Source of the DNA: Anaeromyxobacter sp.
Lineage (GTDB): Bacteria > Myxococcota > Myxococcia > Myxococcales > Anaeromyxobacteraceae
Direction: 5' to 3'
NCBI GenBank assembly: GCA_025360965.1
Contig: JANYBC010000214.1
Coordinates: 1-64,000 of the forward strand
DNA: 64,000 nt
Part shown: one piece after another, positions 32,281-43,269 of the stretch
How the letters are laid out: each line of letters opens with the position of its first letter
Numbering within the stretch: the stretch's first letter is position 1
Translations under genes and position numbers: made by a program
The notes under the pieces: model-generated
The model's database searches: none
The model's input: the letters and a program-made list of their open reading frames with translations, nothing else
Told to the model about the DNA's origin: nothing

Positions 32281-33432
32281 ATGCACCTGCGCCAGCCGGC
32301 GGCCGCCGCCACGTTCCTCCTGCTGCTCAGCTCGTGCGCACTGGTGCGCCCGGTCCGGGTCTCGCCAGATGGGCGAGAGCTGGAGGTCGATGGGGAGCGC
32401 TGGCGTGCCCAGGACGGCCTCACCCTCTTCGAGCGGGATGGCCGGGTCCACGTGGTCTCGGTCGGCCCCGACAGCGGCTTCGACGTGGCGGTCCCGTTCG
32501 GTCCCGACGGCCGCCCGGCCTGGCCGGCCCGGGCGCCCTTCGAGGTCACGGGTGGCACGATCCGGCTCCTCGACAAGGGCGGGAGCGTGGCGGCGCTGGT
32601 CGAGTCGCGGCAGCTCCACACCCACGCCGAGCACTTCCACCTCACCAGCCGCTATGCCAACGCCGACTGGCAGGCGCTCTACGCGCTGCGTGCCGAGGGG
32701 TCGGCGCTCGACCCGGTGCGGCGGCAGCTGGCCGCCAGCGTGCTGGCCGAGCTGCTCGATGAGAGGCTGCCGGGGAAGTCGGAGCAGGCCACCTTGGCGG
32801 CGCTGCGCCGCCTCGACTCGGTGATGGCCAAGGCGCACCGGGCGGTGCTGTCCGGCCAGTCAGGCCAGGAGGTCCTCGGCATCCTCGGCCACGACCTCGA
32901 GATCTCGGAGGGAGGCCGGAAGCTGGAGATCGAGGGGCAACGCTTCCGCGCCGCAGAGGGGGTCCGCTTCGTATACGACGCCGGCCACTTCCACGTGGAG
33001 TCGACGGCCGGCACCTGGGTGCAGGTGGTCCAGCTCGACGCCGTGGATCCCGGCAGCTTCGAGCTGCCGCCCTCGATCTTCTACGAGCTGAAGGACGGCG
33101 TCATCGAGGCCCGGCCGACGCTCGGGCTCTGGCAGACCCTGGCCGAGTCGCATCAGCTCCGGTTCACCAACGACCACTGGCACCTGACCGAGGCCTACCG
33201 GCCGGTCCGGCCGCTGCTGATCGCGGCCGAGGACAAGAAGCTGTCCGAGGGGCAGCGTGATCGGGCCCGGGGCAGGGCGCTGGAGGTGCTGCGGGTCCGC
33301 CTCGACCTCACCAGCGAGCAGGAGCTCCAGTCGCAGCTGGCGGCGCTCGACCAGCTCATCGCGCGGCTGATCGCGGAGACCGAACGGGAACGGCGCAGTC
33401 CTCCTGCCCCCCCGGGGCCGAAGAGGCGCTAA
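32281..33432 (+). CDS. lipoprotein with an internal domain duplication
   Basis: The 383-residue protein carries a lipobox LSSC (Cys19). Two homologous units are visible, at about 25-125 and 215-320: compare ELEVDGERWRAQDGLTLF with KLEIEGQRFRAAEGVRFV, and LVESRQLHTHAEHFHLTSRY with LAESHQLRFTNDHWHLTEAY. Each unit is followed by a helical Arg/Leu/Glu-rich spacer. ATG 32281 is preceded by GAGGAGG. No known family was recognised; the repeated His-x-His motifs could bind a metal. Its stop overlaps the stop of the convergent gene by four bases. Confidence 0.75.
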   Translation: MHLRQPAAAATFLLLLSSCALVRPVRVSPDGRELEVDGERWRAQDGLTLFERDGRVHVVSVGPDSGFDVAVPFGPDGRPAWPARAPFEVTGGTIRLLDKGGSVAALVESRQLHTHAEHFHLTSRYANADWQALYALRAEGSALDPVRRQLAASVLAELLDERLPGKSEQATLAALRRLDSVMAKAHRAVLSGQSGQEVLGILGHDLEISEGGRKLEIEGQRFRAAEGVRFVYDAGHFHVESTAGTWVQVVQLDAVDPGSFELPPSIFYELKDGVIEARPTLGLWQTLAESHQLRFTNDHWHLTEAYRPVRPLLIAAEDKKLSEGQRDRARGRALEVLRVRLDLTSEQELQSQLAALDQLIARLIAETERERRSPPAPPGPKRR

Positions 33433-33953
33433 CGAGAGAGGGCGGTGAGCCGCGCCTGCCACTCCGGCGAGAGACCGGCCTGACGCGCCCCTTTCACCAT
33501 CACTTCGAGGTAGGCCGGCGAGGGCGGGGCCTCGGCCGTCAGGCGCCGGCCGGCGGCGGCACGGAAGGCGACCGCCGGCAGCGGCGCGCTCCCGTCGAGC
33601 GGCTGCAGCGACACCTCCAGGGCGGTGTAGAGGCCGGAGACCGCCCCCTCCTTGTGCTCGACGAGGCCGCGGGCCGACCCCGGAACGGGGACCGCGAGCC
33701 CTTCCACGAACTGCCCGGGCGCCTCGGCGAGGCTGGCCACCGCCCCGCCCCAGTGCTTCGAGACCACGTCGAAGGCGAGCCGCCAGCCCGGCAGGCGCGC
33801 CGGCCGGGCCTTGGTGAAGTCGGGGACCACGTAGCCGTGGCTCCCGGCCCAGGTGGCGAAGGCGACCCGGTCGAGCGAGGAGCCATAGACGAACCAGGTG
33901 AAGTCGGCGCCGGCCTGGGCCTCGTGGGCCTTGCCGAAGATGGGGATGGACAT
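33429..33953 (-). CDS. gamma-glutamylcyclotransferase-like protein
   Basis: The 174-residue protein shows the cyclotransferase signature FVYGSSLD near residue 20 (family YGSNL) and a likely catalytic Glu in VEHKEGAVSGLY. Proteins of this fold release 5-oxoproline from gamma-glutamyl peptides, though many bacterial members have unproven substrates. It is followed at 33964 upstream on the same strand by an MFS carrier gene with only 10 bp between them, so they are probably co-transcribed; the carrier may move a related amino or organic acid. Confidence 0.7.
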   Translation of the reverse strand: MSIPIFGKAHEAQAGADFTWFVYGSSLDRVAFATWAGSHGYVVPDFTKARPARLPGWRLAFDVVSKHWGGAVASLAEAPGQFVEGLAVPVPGSARGLVEHKEGAVSGLYTALEVSLQPLDGSAPLPAVAFRAAAGRRLTAEAPPSPAYLEVMVKGARQAGLSPEWQARLTALSR

Positions 33954-33963
33954 GCCCCACCAT

Positions 33964-35163
33964 CTAACCGGCCGGTGGCCTCGCCACCACCGGCAGCACG
34001 ATCGCCAGCGCCAGCACCCCGGCCATCACCGGCAGGGCCCCCAGATAGGAGCCGGTCAGGTCCTTCACCGCCGCCACGAAGATCGGCCCGGCCACGCCGG
34101 CCAGCCCCCAGGCCGAGAGGATCCAGCCGTAGGTGACGCCGAGGTGTCGGGTGCCGAACCAGTCGGCGCAGAGCGAGGGCATGGTGCCGAAGCCGCCGCC
34201 GTAGCAGAGCAGCACCAGCGCGAAGAGGGCAGCCACGGCCGGCAGGGCGTGGACGCCCCCCACCAGGGCGAAGACCGCCGCCTGCAGCCCGTAGATGAGG
34301 CCAAAGGCGAGCCGCCGGCCGAGCCGGTCGGAGAGGGCGCCCCAGAAGAAGCGCCCCAGCCCGTTGGCGACCGCGATGGCCCCGTAGACCGCCACCGCCC
34401 GGTCGGCAGGGATGCCGGTCAGCTCCTGGAGCAGCGGCACGGCGCTGGAGATGAAGAGGATGCCGGCGGTGACGTTGAGGAAGAGCATGGCCCAGAGGGC
34501 CCAGAACTGCGGCGTGCGCAGCGCCAGCGAGGGGGGCCAGCCATCGGCGGCCGGGGCGGCGGCGGTCGGACCGGCGCTGGCCGTGCCGCTGGCGCCGGCC
34601 GGCGGGTCTCGCAGCAGCGCGGCGGCGCCCAGCCCGACGACGCCGAAGACCAGCCCGGAGCCGGCGAAGCGCGCCCCGATCGCCTCGACGCCGACCATGG
34701 GCCCGAGCGCCCGCATCGCCAGGCTATAGAGAAAGGCGCCGAGCCCGAAGCCCATCACCACCAGCCCGGTGCCGAGGCCGCGCTGCGTTCGGAACCACTT
34801 GGCCACCGCCACCACCGGCGTCACGTAGCCGAGACCGAGCCCGAGGCCGCCCACCACGCCGTAGCTCAGGTAGAGCCAGGGGGCACCGAGGCGGGCCGTC
34901 CCGAGCCCGGCCGCCAGGTTGCCGAGCGCCCAGAGCGCGGCGCCGGCCAGCGCCACCGGCCGCGGGCCGTGCCGGTCCTGCAGCCTCCCCCCGGTGATGG
35001 CCCCGACGCCGAGGAAGAAGATGGCGGTGGAGAAGGCCCCGGTGGTGGTCCTGGCCGACCAGCCGTGTGCTGCCGCCAGGGGCTGGGCGAAGAGGCTCCA
35101 ACTGTAGACGGCGCCGAGGACCGCCATCAGGGCGGTGCCGGCGGCAGCGACGATCCAGCGCAT
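33964..35163 (-). CDS. MFS transporter, oxalate/formate antiporter (OFA)-like
   Basis: The 399-residue protein has 12 predicted membrane helices and the MFS motif in the first cytoplasmic loop (GGRLQDRHGPRP) with a related motif in the second half (LSDRLGRR). Early segments such as GAVYSWSLFAQPLAAAHGW resemble OFA-family carriers of oxalate, formate, lactate or related monocarboxylates. Substrate cannot be read from the sequence. The central loop (about 200-225) is Ala/Pro-rich and variable. It precedes the cyclotransferase gene in a two-gene operon. Confidence 0.82.
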   Translation of the reverse strand: MRWIVAAAGTALMAVLGAVYSWSLFAQPLAAAHGWSARTTTGAFSTAIFFLGVGAITGGRLQDRHGPRPVALAGAALWALGNLAAGLGTARLGAPWLYLSYGVVGGLGLGLGYVTPVVAVAKWFRTQRGLGTGLVVMGFGLGAFLYSLAMRALGPMVGVEAIGARFAGSGLVFGVVGLGAAALLRDPPAGASGTASAGPTAAAPAADGWPPSLALRTPQFWALWAMLFLNVTAGILFISSAVPLLQELTGIPADRAVAVYGAIAVANGLGRFFWGALSDRLGRRLAFGLIYGLQAAVFALVGGVHALPAVAALFALVLLCYGGGFGTMPSLCADWFGTRHLGVTYGWILSAWGLAGVAGPIFVAAVKDLTGSYLGALPVMAGVLALAIVLPVVARPPAG

Positions 35164-35264
35164 GCGCTTGTCGTGACACGGCCGGGTGGCCCCGTCGAGG
35201 GAGAAGCCCGCAGGAAGCAGGTCTCGAGTGCGCCGCGGCCGCGCCCGGCTTACACTGGCGGACC

Positions 35265-37373
35265 TTGCCGACGCGCAGACCGCCCGCCGACGCGCCCCCC
35301 GAGGCCCTCACCCCGGCCGAGCGGAAGCTCGTCGCCGAGGAGGAGGCGCTGCTGGCCGCGGTGCTGGCGGCGCTCTCCAGCCGCCGCACCGGGCGCGACG
35401 ACGGGGCCGAACTGGAGGGGCGGCTCCGAGAGCTGCGCGAGGAGGCGCAGGAGTTGACCGCCAAGGACCTACCGACCGTCTTCCAGGAGATGGGGCTGGT
35501 GCGGGCGGTGATGGAGCGGAGCCGCGGCGGCGCCCTCCCGGATCCGGCAGCCCCCTACTTCGCCCACCTGCGGCTGCGCGAGGGGAAGGAGGTGCGCGAC
35601 TACTGTCTGGGCCGCGCCACGTTTTATGACCGCGAGGCTGAGGTGCGGGTGGTCGACTGGCGGGCCGCGCCGGTGGCAGGGCTCTTCTACCGTTACCGCG
35701 ACGGCGAGGAGTACGAGGAGCCGTTCCCGGGGCGGGTGGCGCGCGGCGTCGTCGAGGCGCGACGGGTGGTGGTGATCGACCGCGGCCGGCTGGTCCGGAT
35801 CACCGCCGGCTCGACGGCGCTGCTGCGCGCCCCGGACGGCTGGCGGCGGGCCACGGTCTCCGGGGCCCGGCTCGGTGGCGGGGCCGGCACCGCGGCGCGG
35901 GCCGGCCTGCTCGGCGTCGGGGTCGGGGCCAGGGACCGGGCCGCCGACCCCGAGGTGACGGCGCTGCTCGACCGCGAGCAGTGGGAGGCGGTCAGCGCCC
36001 CGGCTTCGGAGCCGCTGCTGGTGCTCGGCAGCGCCGGCAGCGGCAAGACCACCGTGGCCCTGCACCGGCTCGCCCGGATCGCCGCCGCCGACCCGCGCCG
36101 CTACCCGGCTTCGCGCATCCAGGTGGTGGTGCCCGAGCCGGGGCTGGCGCGGCTGGCGCAGCGGCTGCTGGCGCCGCTCGGCCTCGACAAGGTGGCGGTC
36201 CGCACCCTCGACGACTGGGCCCGGGCGGCGTTCCAGTCGGCCTTCGCCACCCCGCCCCCGCGGCTCTGCGCCGAGCCTCCGGCGTTGGTCTCTCGCCTGA
36301 AGCGCCACCCGGCCCTCCACGCCGCGCTGGTCGCCCAGCCTCACCCGGCCGGCGCCGCGACCCTGCGCGGGCTGCGGCGTGATCTCGGCGACCTGCTGGT
36401 CGACCCGAAGTTCGTGGCCGGGGTGGTGGCGCGGGCCGAGGGCGATCTCCCCACCACCGCCATCGAGGAGGTGGTGCGCCACACCCGGCTGCAGCTGGCC
36501 GACCCGGCGGCGCAGGCGCTGGCCGGCATCGACCCGGAGCGGCTCGCCACCATCGACGGCCTCCCGGTCGACGAGGACACGCCCGAGGCGCTGGGCGGCA
36601 CGCTCGACGCCGAGGACCTGCCGCTGCTGATCTTCCTGGCCGCCCTGCGCGGCGGCAGCGGGGCGCGCCGGCTCTCGCATCTGGTGGTCGACGAGGCGGA
36701 GGACGTCTCGCTGGTGGAGCTGGCGGTGCTCGGCAGCTCGCTGGAGGGGGAGCGGAGCGTCACCATCGCCGGCGACGAGGCCCAGCAGACCTTCAGCTCC
36801 TACGCCGGCTGGCCCCAGGCGCTCGAGGCGGTCGGGGCGCCGCGGGCGGCCACGGTCCGGCTCGCCACCACCTACCGCTGCCCGGCCCCGGTGGCGGCGC
36901 TGGCCCACCATATCCTCGGTCCGCTCGCCCCGCCCGAGGCGCCGCGCGCCGGCAAGCAGGGCTCGCCGGTGGTCCGCTTCGACTTCCCCGGCGAGGCCCA
37001 CGCCCAGCTCTTCCTCTCCGGCGCCATCCGCGAGCTGCTGGAGCGCGAGCCGGAGGCCTCTGTGGCGGTGGTCGCCTCCTCGGCCGAGACGGCCCGCGGC
37101 TTCCACAAGCTGCTCGCCGACCTGCCCGAGGCCCGGCTGGCGCTCGACGGCGCCTTCGCCTTCAAGCCGGGGGTCGACGTCACCGACGTGGCCAGCGTCA
37201 AGGGGCTGGAGTTCGACTACGTGATCATCCCCGATGCCTCGGCCCGGGCCTACCCGGACGAGCCGGAGGCCCGCCGCCGCCTCCACGTGGCGGTGACGCG
37301 CACCGCCCACCAGCTCTGGATCGCCGCCACCGGGACACCGTCGCCGCTGCTGGCGTCGCTTCGGCCCGCTTGA
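35265..37373 (+). CDS. HelD-like UvrD/Rep-family ATPase
   Basis: Superfamily 1 ATPase of 702 residues with a charged, helical N-terminal extension (about 15-75) like that of HelD, which clears stalled RNA polymerase. Walker A is GSAGSGKTT near residue 252. The Walker B-type segment VVDEAEDVS has Glu where helicases have Gln (DEAQD). Motif IV-VI elements TYRCP, SVKGLEFDYVI and HVAVTRTAHQLW are present, so the ATPase core is complete. The TTG at 35265 is tentative: no clear ribosome site precedes it, and a GTG or downstream codon may be used. It may act on transcription complexes rather than on free DNA. Confidence 0.78.
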   Translation: MPTRRPPADAPPEALTPAERKLVAEEEALLAAVLAALSSRRTGRDDGAELEGRLRELREEAQELTAKDLPTVFQEMGLVRAVMERSRGGALPDPAAPYFAHLRLREGKEVRDYCLGRATFYDREAEVRVVDWRAAPVAGLFYRYRDGEEYEEPFPGRVARGVVEARRVVVIDRGRLVRITAGSTALLRAPDGWRRATVSGARLGGGAGTAARAGLLGVGVGARDRAADPEVTALLDREQWEAVSAPASEPLLVLGSAGSGKTTVALHRLARIAAADPRRYPASRIQVVVPEPGLARLAQRLLAPLGLDKVAVRTLDDWARAAFQSAFATPPPRLCAEPPALVSRLKRHPALHAALVAQPHPAGAATLRGLRRDLGDLLVDPKFVAGVVARAEGDLPTTAIEEVVRHTRLQLADPAAQALAGIDPERLATIDGLPVDEDTPEALGGTLDAEDLPLLIFLAALRGGSGARRLSHLVVDEAEDVSLVELAVLGSSLEGERSVTIAGDEAQQTFSSYAGWPQALEAVGAPRAATVRLATTYRCPAPVAALAHHILGPLAPPEAPRAGKQGSPVVRFDFPGEAHAQLFLSGAIRELLEREPEASVAVVASSAETARGFHKLLADLPEARLALDGAFAFKPGVDVTDVASVKGLEFDYVIIPDASARAYPDEPEARRRLHVAVTRTAHQLWIAATGTPSPLLASLRPA

Positions 37374-37444
37374 ACGCTGCGTGACCTAGCGTGACAATGG
37401 GTGGCGCGGCGGGTGCTCCGTCGGTATGTACCCGGGTGGGCTCT

Positions 37445-37462
37445 CGATCGGCGTGCCGATCG
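37445..37462. promoter_or_regulatory. 18-bp palindrome upstream of tpx
   Basis: CGATCGGC-GT-GCCGATCG is a perfect inverted repeat with a 2-bp centre, 62 bp before the tpx start. It is a good size for a dimeric regulator. The rest of the 37374-37524 stretch also holds two GCGTGAC direct repeats near the end of the upstream gene. Confidence 0.45.
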
Positions 37463-37524
37463 GCACAAGACTCGGCCCCCAGACCAACCCTTCTTACGAC
37501 CACCTGAACCAGGAGAGACGGCAC

Positions 37525-38022
37525 ATGGCCAACATCACCCTCGGCGGCAACCCCATCCACACCAGCGGCAACCTGCCGGCGGTCGGCGCCAAGGCGCCCG
37601 ACTTCAAGCTCACCGCCGGTGACCTGAAGGACCTCTCCCTCGCCGACTTCAAGGGCAAGAAGAAGGTGCTCAACATCGTGCCGTCGCTCGACACGCCGGT
37701 CTGCGCCACCTCGACCCGCAAGTTCAACGCCGACGCCGGCAAGCTCCCCAACGTGGTGGTGCTGGTGATCTCGGCCGACCTGCCCTTCGCCGCCAAGCGC
37801 TTCTGCACCACCGAGGGGCTGGCCAACGTCACCCCGCTCTCGACCTTCCGCTCCAGCTTCGCCAAGGACTACGGCATCGCGCTGGTCGACGGCGCGATGG
37901 CCGGCGTCACCGGCCGGGCCGTCATGGTCCTCGACGAGAACGACAAGGTGGTCTACGAGGAGCTGGTCCCGGAGATCAGGCAGGAGCCGAACTACGAGAA
38001 GGCGCTGGCCGCGCTCAAGTAG
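37525..38022 (+). CDS. tpx: thiol peroxidase (atypical 2-Cys peroxiredoxin)
   Basis: Reduces hydrogen peroxide and small organic peroxides using thioredoxin. The 165-residue protein is the normal Tpx length. The peroxidatic Cys60 lies in the motif TPVCATSTR and the resolving Cys94 in KRFCTTEGL, the pair defining Tpx. ATG 37525 follows AGGAGAG by ten bases; the longer open frame to 37426 lacks support. It stands alone between the HelD-like gene and the convergent ABC-F gene. Confidence 0.96.
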   Translation: MANITLGGNPIHTSGNLPAVGAKAPDFKLTAGDLKDLSLADFKGKKKVLNIVPSLDTPVCATSTRKFNADAGKLPNVVVLVISADLPFAAKRFCTTEGLANVTPLSTFRSSFAKDYGIALVDGAMAGVTGRAVMVLDENDKVVYEELVPEIRQEPNYEKALAALK

Positions 38023-38047
38023 GGCGCCACCGAACCGCGCACCACCG

Positions 38048-38082
38048 CGCCGCCGCTCCACCTCGCGTGGACGGCGGCGTCT
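38048..38082 (+). terminator. hairpin between tpx and the convergent ABC-F gene
   Basis: CGCCGCCG (38048-38055) pairs with CGGCGGCG (38072-38079), and TCCA with TGGA extends the stem above a one-base bulge. On the plus strand TCTT follows, so it could terminate tpx. Confidence 0.45.
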
Positions 38083-40062
<1,980 letters not shown>

Positions 40063-40129
40063 CGGCAGCGGTCAGTATCGCGTCCCGGCGCGGGCGGCAA
40101 GCCGCGCGCCGGGCTCATCGGGCAGGCTG

Positions 40130-40762
40130 CTACATGTAGTAGCGGAGGAAGGCCAGGCCGTTGGTGCCGAAGTCGACGGCGGTGCTGCCGCCGCCGGTGC
40201 GGATGATCAGGCCGAGCTGACCTTCGATGCCGACCGAGAAGTGCGGGTCGGGCAGGTACTCCAGGCCGGCCGCCGGCAGCAGGCCGATGTCGACGCCGGT
40301 GTCGGAGGTGGAGGCGTTGGTGAGCGGGTCGGTGCGGCTCACCGTGGTGATGCCGAGGCCGAGACGGGCGCCCAGGTAGGCGTTGATCCGGTTGACCGGC
40401 TTCATGAGCATGAAGCCGCCGGCGCCGAACTCGATGCCGAAGGCGCTGTTGCCGCCGGTGCCGCGGGCGCCGGAGCGGCCCACGCCGAACCAGGGCTCGA
40501 TGCGGAACTTCCCGCCCAGGTCGATGGGGACGTAGAAGGCGACCAGGCCGCCGCCGGCGCCGGCGGAGGGGACCAGCGTGCTGCCCATGACGGCCAGGCC
40601 AACGCCGAGCTTCATGCCGTCATTGCTGGGCGGCGGGGGCGGCGGCTCGTCGTAGGTCTTCCTGGGGGGCGGGGGAGCGGCAGGGGCCGGAGCAGCGAAG
40701 GCCGGGGTGGCGCAAGCGAGCGCGGCGAGCAGCGTGAGGCGGTTCAGGGTGAGGAAGCTCAT
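40130..40762 (-). CDS. outer-membrane beta-barrel-like protein
   Basis: The 210-residue protein has a signal peptide ending AFAAPAPA, a short proline-rich spacer (PPPPRKTYDEPPPPPP), then alternating strands rich in glycine and aromatics and a terminal FLRYYM ending, as in small outer-membrane barrels. ATG 40762 is preceded by GAGG; the open frame extends to 40930 without support. It is a single-gene unit downstream of nothing obvious. Function is unknown. Confidence 0.72.
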   Translation of the reverse strand: MSFLTLNRLTLLAALACATPAFAAPAPAAPPPPRKTYDEPPPPPPSNDGMKLGVGLAVMGSTLVPSAGAGGGLVAFYVPIDLGGKFRIEPWFGVGRSGARGTGGNSAFGIEFGAGGFMLMKPVNRINAYLGARLGLGITTVSRTDPLTNASTSDTGVDIGLLPAAGLEYLPDPHFSVGIEGQLGLIIRTGGGSTAVDFGTNGLAFLRYYM

Positions 40763-40934
40763 GAATGATGACCTCGCATCAAGGGGAGGAGCAGGTTCGG
40801 CGCGGCAAGTCGCCACCATAGCCGACCGGCACCCCGGCGGCTCGCAGGAAAACAGGCTCCAAGAGGAGGCGTCACATCTGGCCGGCCCGGACCACGTGAC
40901 ACCGGCCTGCGGTCCCTGGCTCGCTGGCACCCCT

Positions 40935-42566
40935 TCAACCCTCGCGCTGGTGGGGGTAGGGCACCGAGCGCGGCGGATCGAAGTTCTCCTTGAGGCTCCG
41001 GATCGAGGTCCAGCGGATCAGGTTGGCGAGGCTGCCGGCCTTGTCGTTGGTGCCGGAGGCCCGGGCGCCGCCGAAGGGCTGCTGGCCCACCACGGCGCCG
41101 GTCGGCTTGTCGTTCAAGTAGAAGTTTCCGGCCGCGTCGGCCAGCTGGCCGGTGAGCCGGGCCAGCGCCCCGCGGTCGCGGGCGAAGACCGCGCCGGTCA
41201 ACGCGTAAGGCGAGGTCGAGTCGCAGAGCGCCACCGCCTCCTCGAGCCTGGCGTCGTCGTAGACCCAGAGGGTGAGCACCGGGCCGAAGATCTCCTCCTG
41301 CATCAGCTTCGAGCGCGGGTCGGTCGTCTCCACCACGGTGGGGGCCACGAACCAGCCGGTCGAGTCGTCGCAGGTGCCGCCGCAGTGGATGGTGTGGCCC
41401 GGGGTGGCCCGGGCATGGTCGAGGTAGCCCTTGATGCGCGTGAAGGCGTTCTTGTCGATGACCGCCGAGAAGAAGCTGCGGAAGTCCTCGACCGGGCCGA
41501 CGGCCAGCGCCGCCACCTCGGCCAGCAGCCGCTCCTTCAAGGCCGGCCAGAGCGAGCGGGGCACGTAGGCGCGCGAGGCGGCCGAGCACTTCTGCCCCTG
41601 GTACTCGAAGGCGCCGCGGCAGAGCGCCACCGCTGCCGCCTCCACGTCGGCCGAGGGATGGAGGAAGACGAAGTCCTTGCCGCCGGTCTCACCGACGATG
41701 CGCGGGTAGCCGCGGTACTTCTCGAGGTTGGCGGCGATGGTGCGCCACATCCCGTTGAAGACCGCGGTCGAGCCGGTGAAGTGGAGGCCGCCCAGCGCCG
41801 GGTGGGCCAGCGCCGCGTCGCCTACCGTGGCGCCCGGGCCGGGGACGAAGTTGATGACGCCGGGCGGCAGGCCGGCCTCCTCCAGCACCTTGAGGAGGTA
41901 CCAGTTGGAGAGGACCGCCGTGGAGGCCGGCTTCCAGACCACGCCGTTGCCCATCAGCGCAGGCGCGGTGGGGAGGTTGGCGGCGATGGCGGTGAAGTTG
42001 AAGGGGGTGAGGGCGAAGACGAACCCCTCCAGCGGCCGGTACTCGGTCCGGTTCCAGAGTCCGGGGGAGGAGACGGGCTGGTCGGCCAGGAGCTGCGCCA
42101 TGAAGTGCGGGTTCCAGCGCCAGAAGTCGATCACCTCGCAGGCCGCGTCGATCTCGGCCTGCTGCACCGTCTTTCCCTGGCCGAGCATGGTGGCGGCGTT
42201 GAGCGTGGCCCGCCACGGCCCCGCCGCAAGATCGGCCGCCTTGAGCAGGACGGCGGCGCGGTCGTGCGGTCCGAGCGCCGACCAGTCCTTGCGGGCCTTG
42301 ACGGCGGCCTCGGCGGCTGCGGCCACCTCGGCCGGGCCGGCCTGGTGGAAGCGGGCCAGCACCTGCTGGTGCCGGTGCGGGGCGCGCACCTCGGCGAGCC
42401 GGCCGGTCCGGACCTCCTTGCCGCCGATCACCAGCGGGATCTCGATCGGGTCGGCCGCCAGCGCCTTGAGCTTCGCCTGCAGCGACGCGCGCTCGGGCGT
42501 GCCGGGGGCGTGGGTCAGGTTCGGCTCGTTGCGGGGGGCGGGGATGCGGAAGCTGGCGTTGGACAT
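40935..42566 (-). CDS. pruA: L-glutamate gamma-semialdehyde dehydrogenase (P5C dehydrogenase)
   Basis: Oxidises glutamate semialdehyde (from proline or arginine breakdown) to glutamate with NAD+. The 543-residue length equals that of the stand-alone P5C dehydrogenases. The catalytic Cys is in YQGQKCSAASR, the general-base Glu in VGETGGKDF, and the NAD motif FTGSTAVFNGMW is present. ATG 42566 gives the conserved N-terminus; the frame to 42662 is extra. No proline dehydrogenase gene is adjacent, so the first step is encoded elsewhere. Confidence 0.95.
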   Translation of the reverse strand: MSNASFRIPAPRNEPNLTHAPGTPERASLQAKLKALAADPIEIPLVIGGKEVRTGRLAEVRAPHRHQQVLARFHQAGPAEVAAAAEAAVKARKDWSALGPHDRAAVLLKAADLAAGPWRATLNAATMLGQGKTVQQAEIDAACEVIDFWRWNPHFMAQLLADQPVSSPGLWNRTEYRPLEGFVFALTPFNFTAIAANLPTAPALMGNGVVWKPASTAVLSNWYLLKVLEEAGLPPGVINFVPGPGATVGDAALAHPALGGLHFTGSTAVFNGMWRTIAANLEKYRGYPRIVGETGGKDFVFLHPSADVEAAAVALCRGAFEYQGQKCSAASRAYVPRSLWPALKERLLAEVAALAVGPVEDFRSFFSAVIDKNAFTRIKGYLDHARATPGHTIHCGGTCDDSTGWFVAPTVVETTDPRSKLMQEEIFGPVLTLWVYDDARLEEAVALCDSTSPYALTGAVFARDRGALARLTGQLADAAGNFYLNDKPTGAVVGQQPFGGARASGTNDKAGSLANLIRWTSIRSLKENFDPPRSVPYPHQREG

Positions 42567-42682
42567 GCGGGCCTCGCGTGGGCGGGTGGCGGCGGGGAAG
42601 ATACTCCAGATCGCGGCAGGTCTTCGGCGCGTCATGCGTGGAGCGGTAGGCGGGCAAGTCACGGTAGGCTGCGCCTGTCACC

Positions 42683-42909
42683 TTGGTCCTCCTCATCCAG
42701 CTCCTCCTCTTCGCCGCCGTCTTCGCCGTTCGCTGGTGGCGGCTGGCCGGGCGCCACCTCGCTCCGGCGAGGTGGAGGTCGGCGACGCCGCGCTCGACGC
42801 CAGGTGGTTCGTGGTGGCCGGCCGCCCCGATCACCTGCGCTGGGCGCTCCACTCGGCCCCGCTTCGGGCTTCGCTGAAGCGGCTGCTGGCGCTGCCGATC
42901 AGCTGGTAA
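42683..42909 (+). pseudogene. remnant of a membrane-anchored protein, frameshifted
   Basis: Beginning at a TTG, frame 2 encodes a membrane helix (LVLLIQLLLFAAVFAVRWW). Near 42765 it breaks, and the neighbouring frame continues with GEVEVGDAALDARWFVVAGR and PDHLRWALHSAPLRASLKRL to TAA at 42907-42909. One missing base would join them. The N-terminal part and a ribosome site are absent. The stop overlaps the next ATG (TAATG), suggesting a former operon. Gene identity is unknown. Confidence 0.45.
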
Positions 42910-43237
42910 TGGGCGTCGCGGGCTTGGTGGTCCCCTTCCCGGATCGCGAGACGCTGATCGCCGATAAGGCCGGTCTCTGGACCCGCTCCGCCCTCCTCGG
43001 GGCCCTGGTGGCCGCGGCCTGGTTCCTGGCGCTCCGCCTGCGCTTCGCCGGGACCGGCTGGCTCACCTGGCTCACCGCCGACTTCGTCTTCGTCGGCCTG
43101 GCCGGCATCCTCCTCTGCACCTCCCACGTCGCCCGCGCCCCCAACCTGGGACTCGGCTCGTACCACTCGACCCCGAGGGCGCCGGTGTGGACCGGGAGGT
43201 CACGCGGGGGCTGGCGCCGACGAGCGCTCCCCGGTAG
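42909..43237 (+). pseudogene. remnant of a two-helix membrane protein, frameshifted
   Basis: ATG 42909 opens a frame with two hydrophobic helices (ALLGALVAAAWFLALRL and WLTADFVFVGLAGILLC). At the run of five C near 43138-43142 the frame appears to shift. The neighbouring frame then gives LVPLDPEGAGVDREVTRGLA and a stop at 43235-43237. Without the shift the frame would run to 43703, through the well-supported lipoprotein gene, which is implausible. The function is unknown. Confidence 0.4.
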
Positions 43238-43269
43238 CGTTCCCTCTCCACGCTCCGCAGGGGGTTCAC

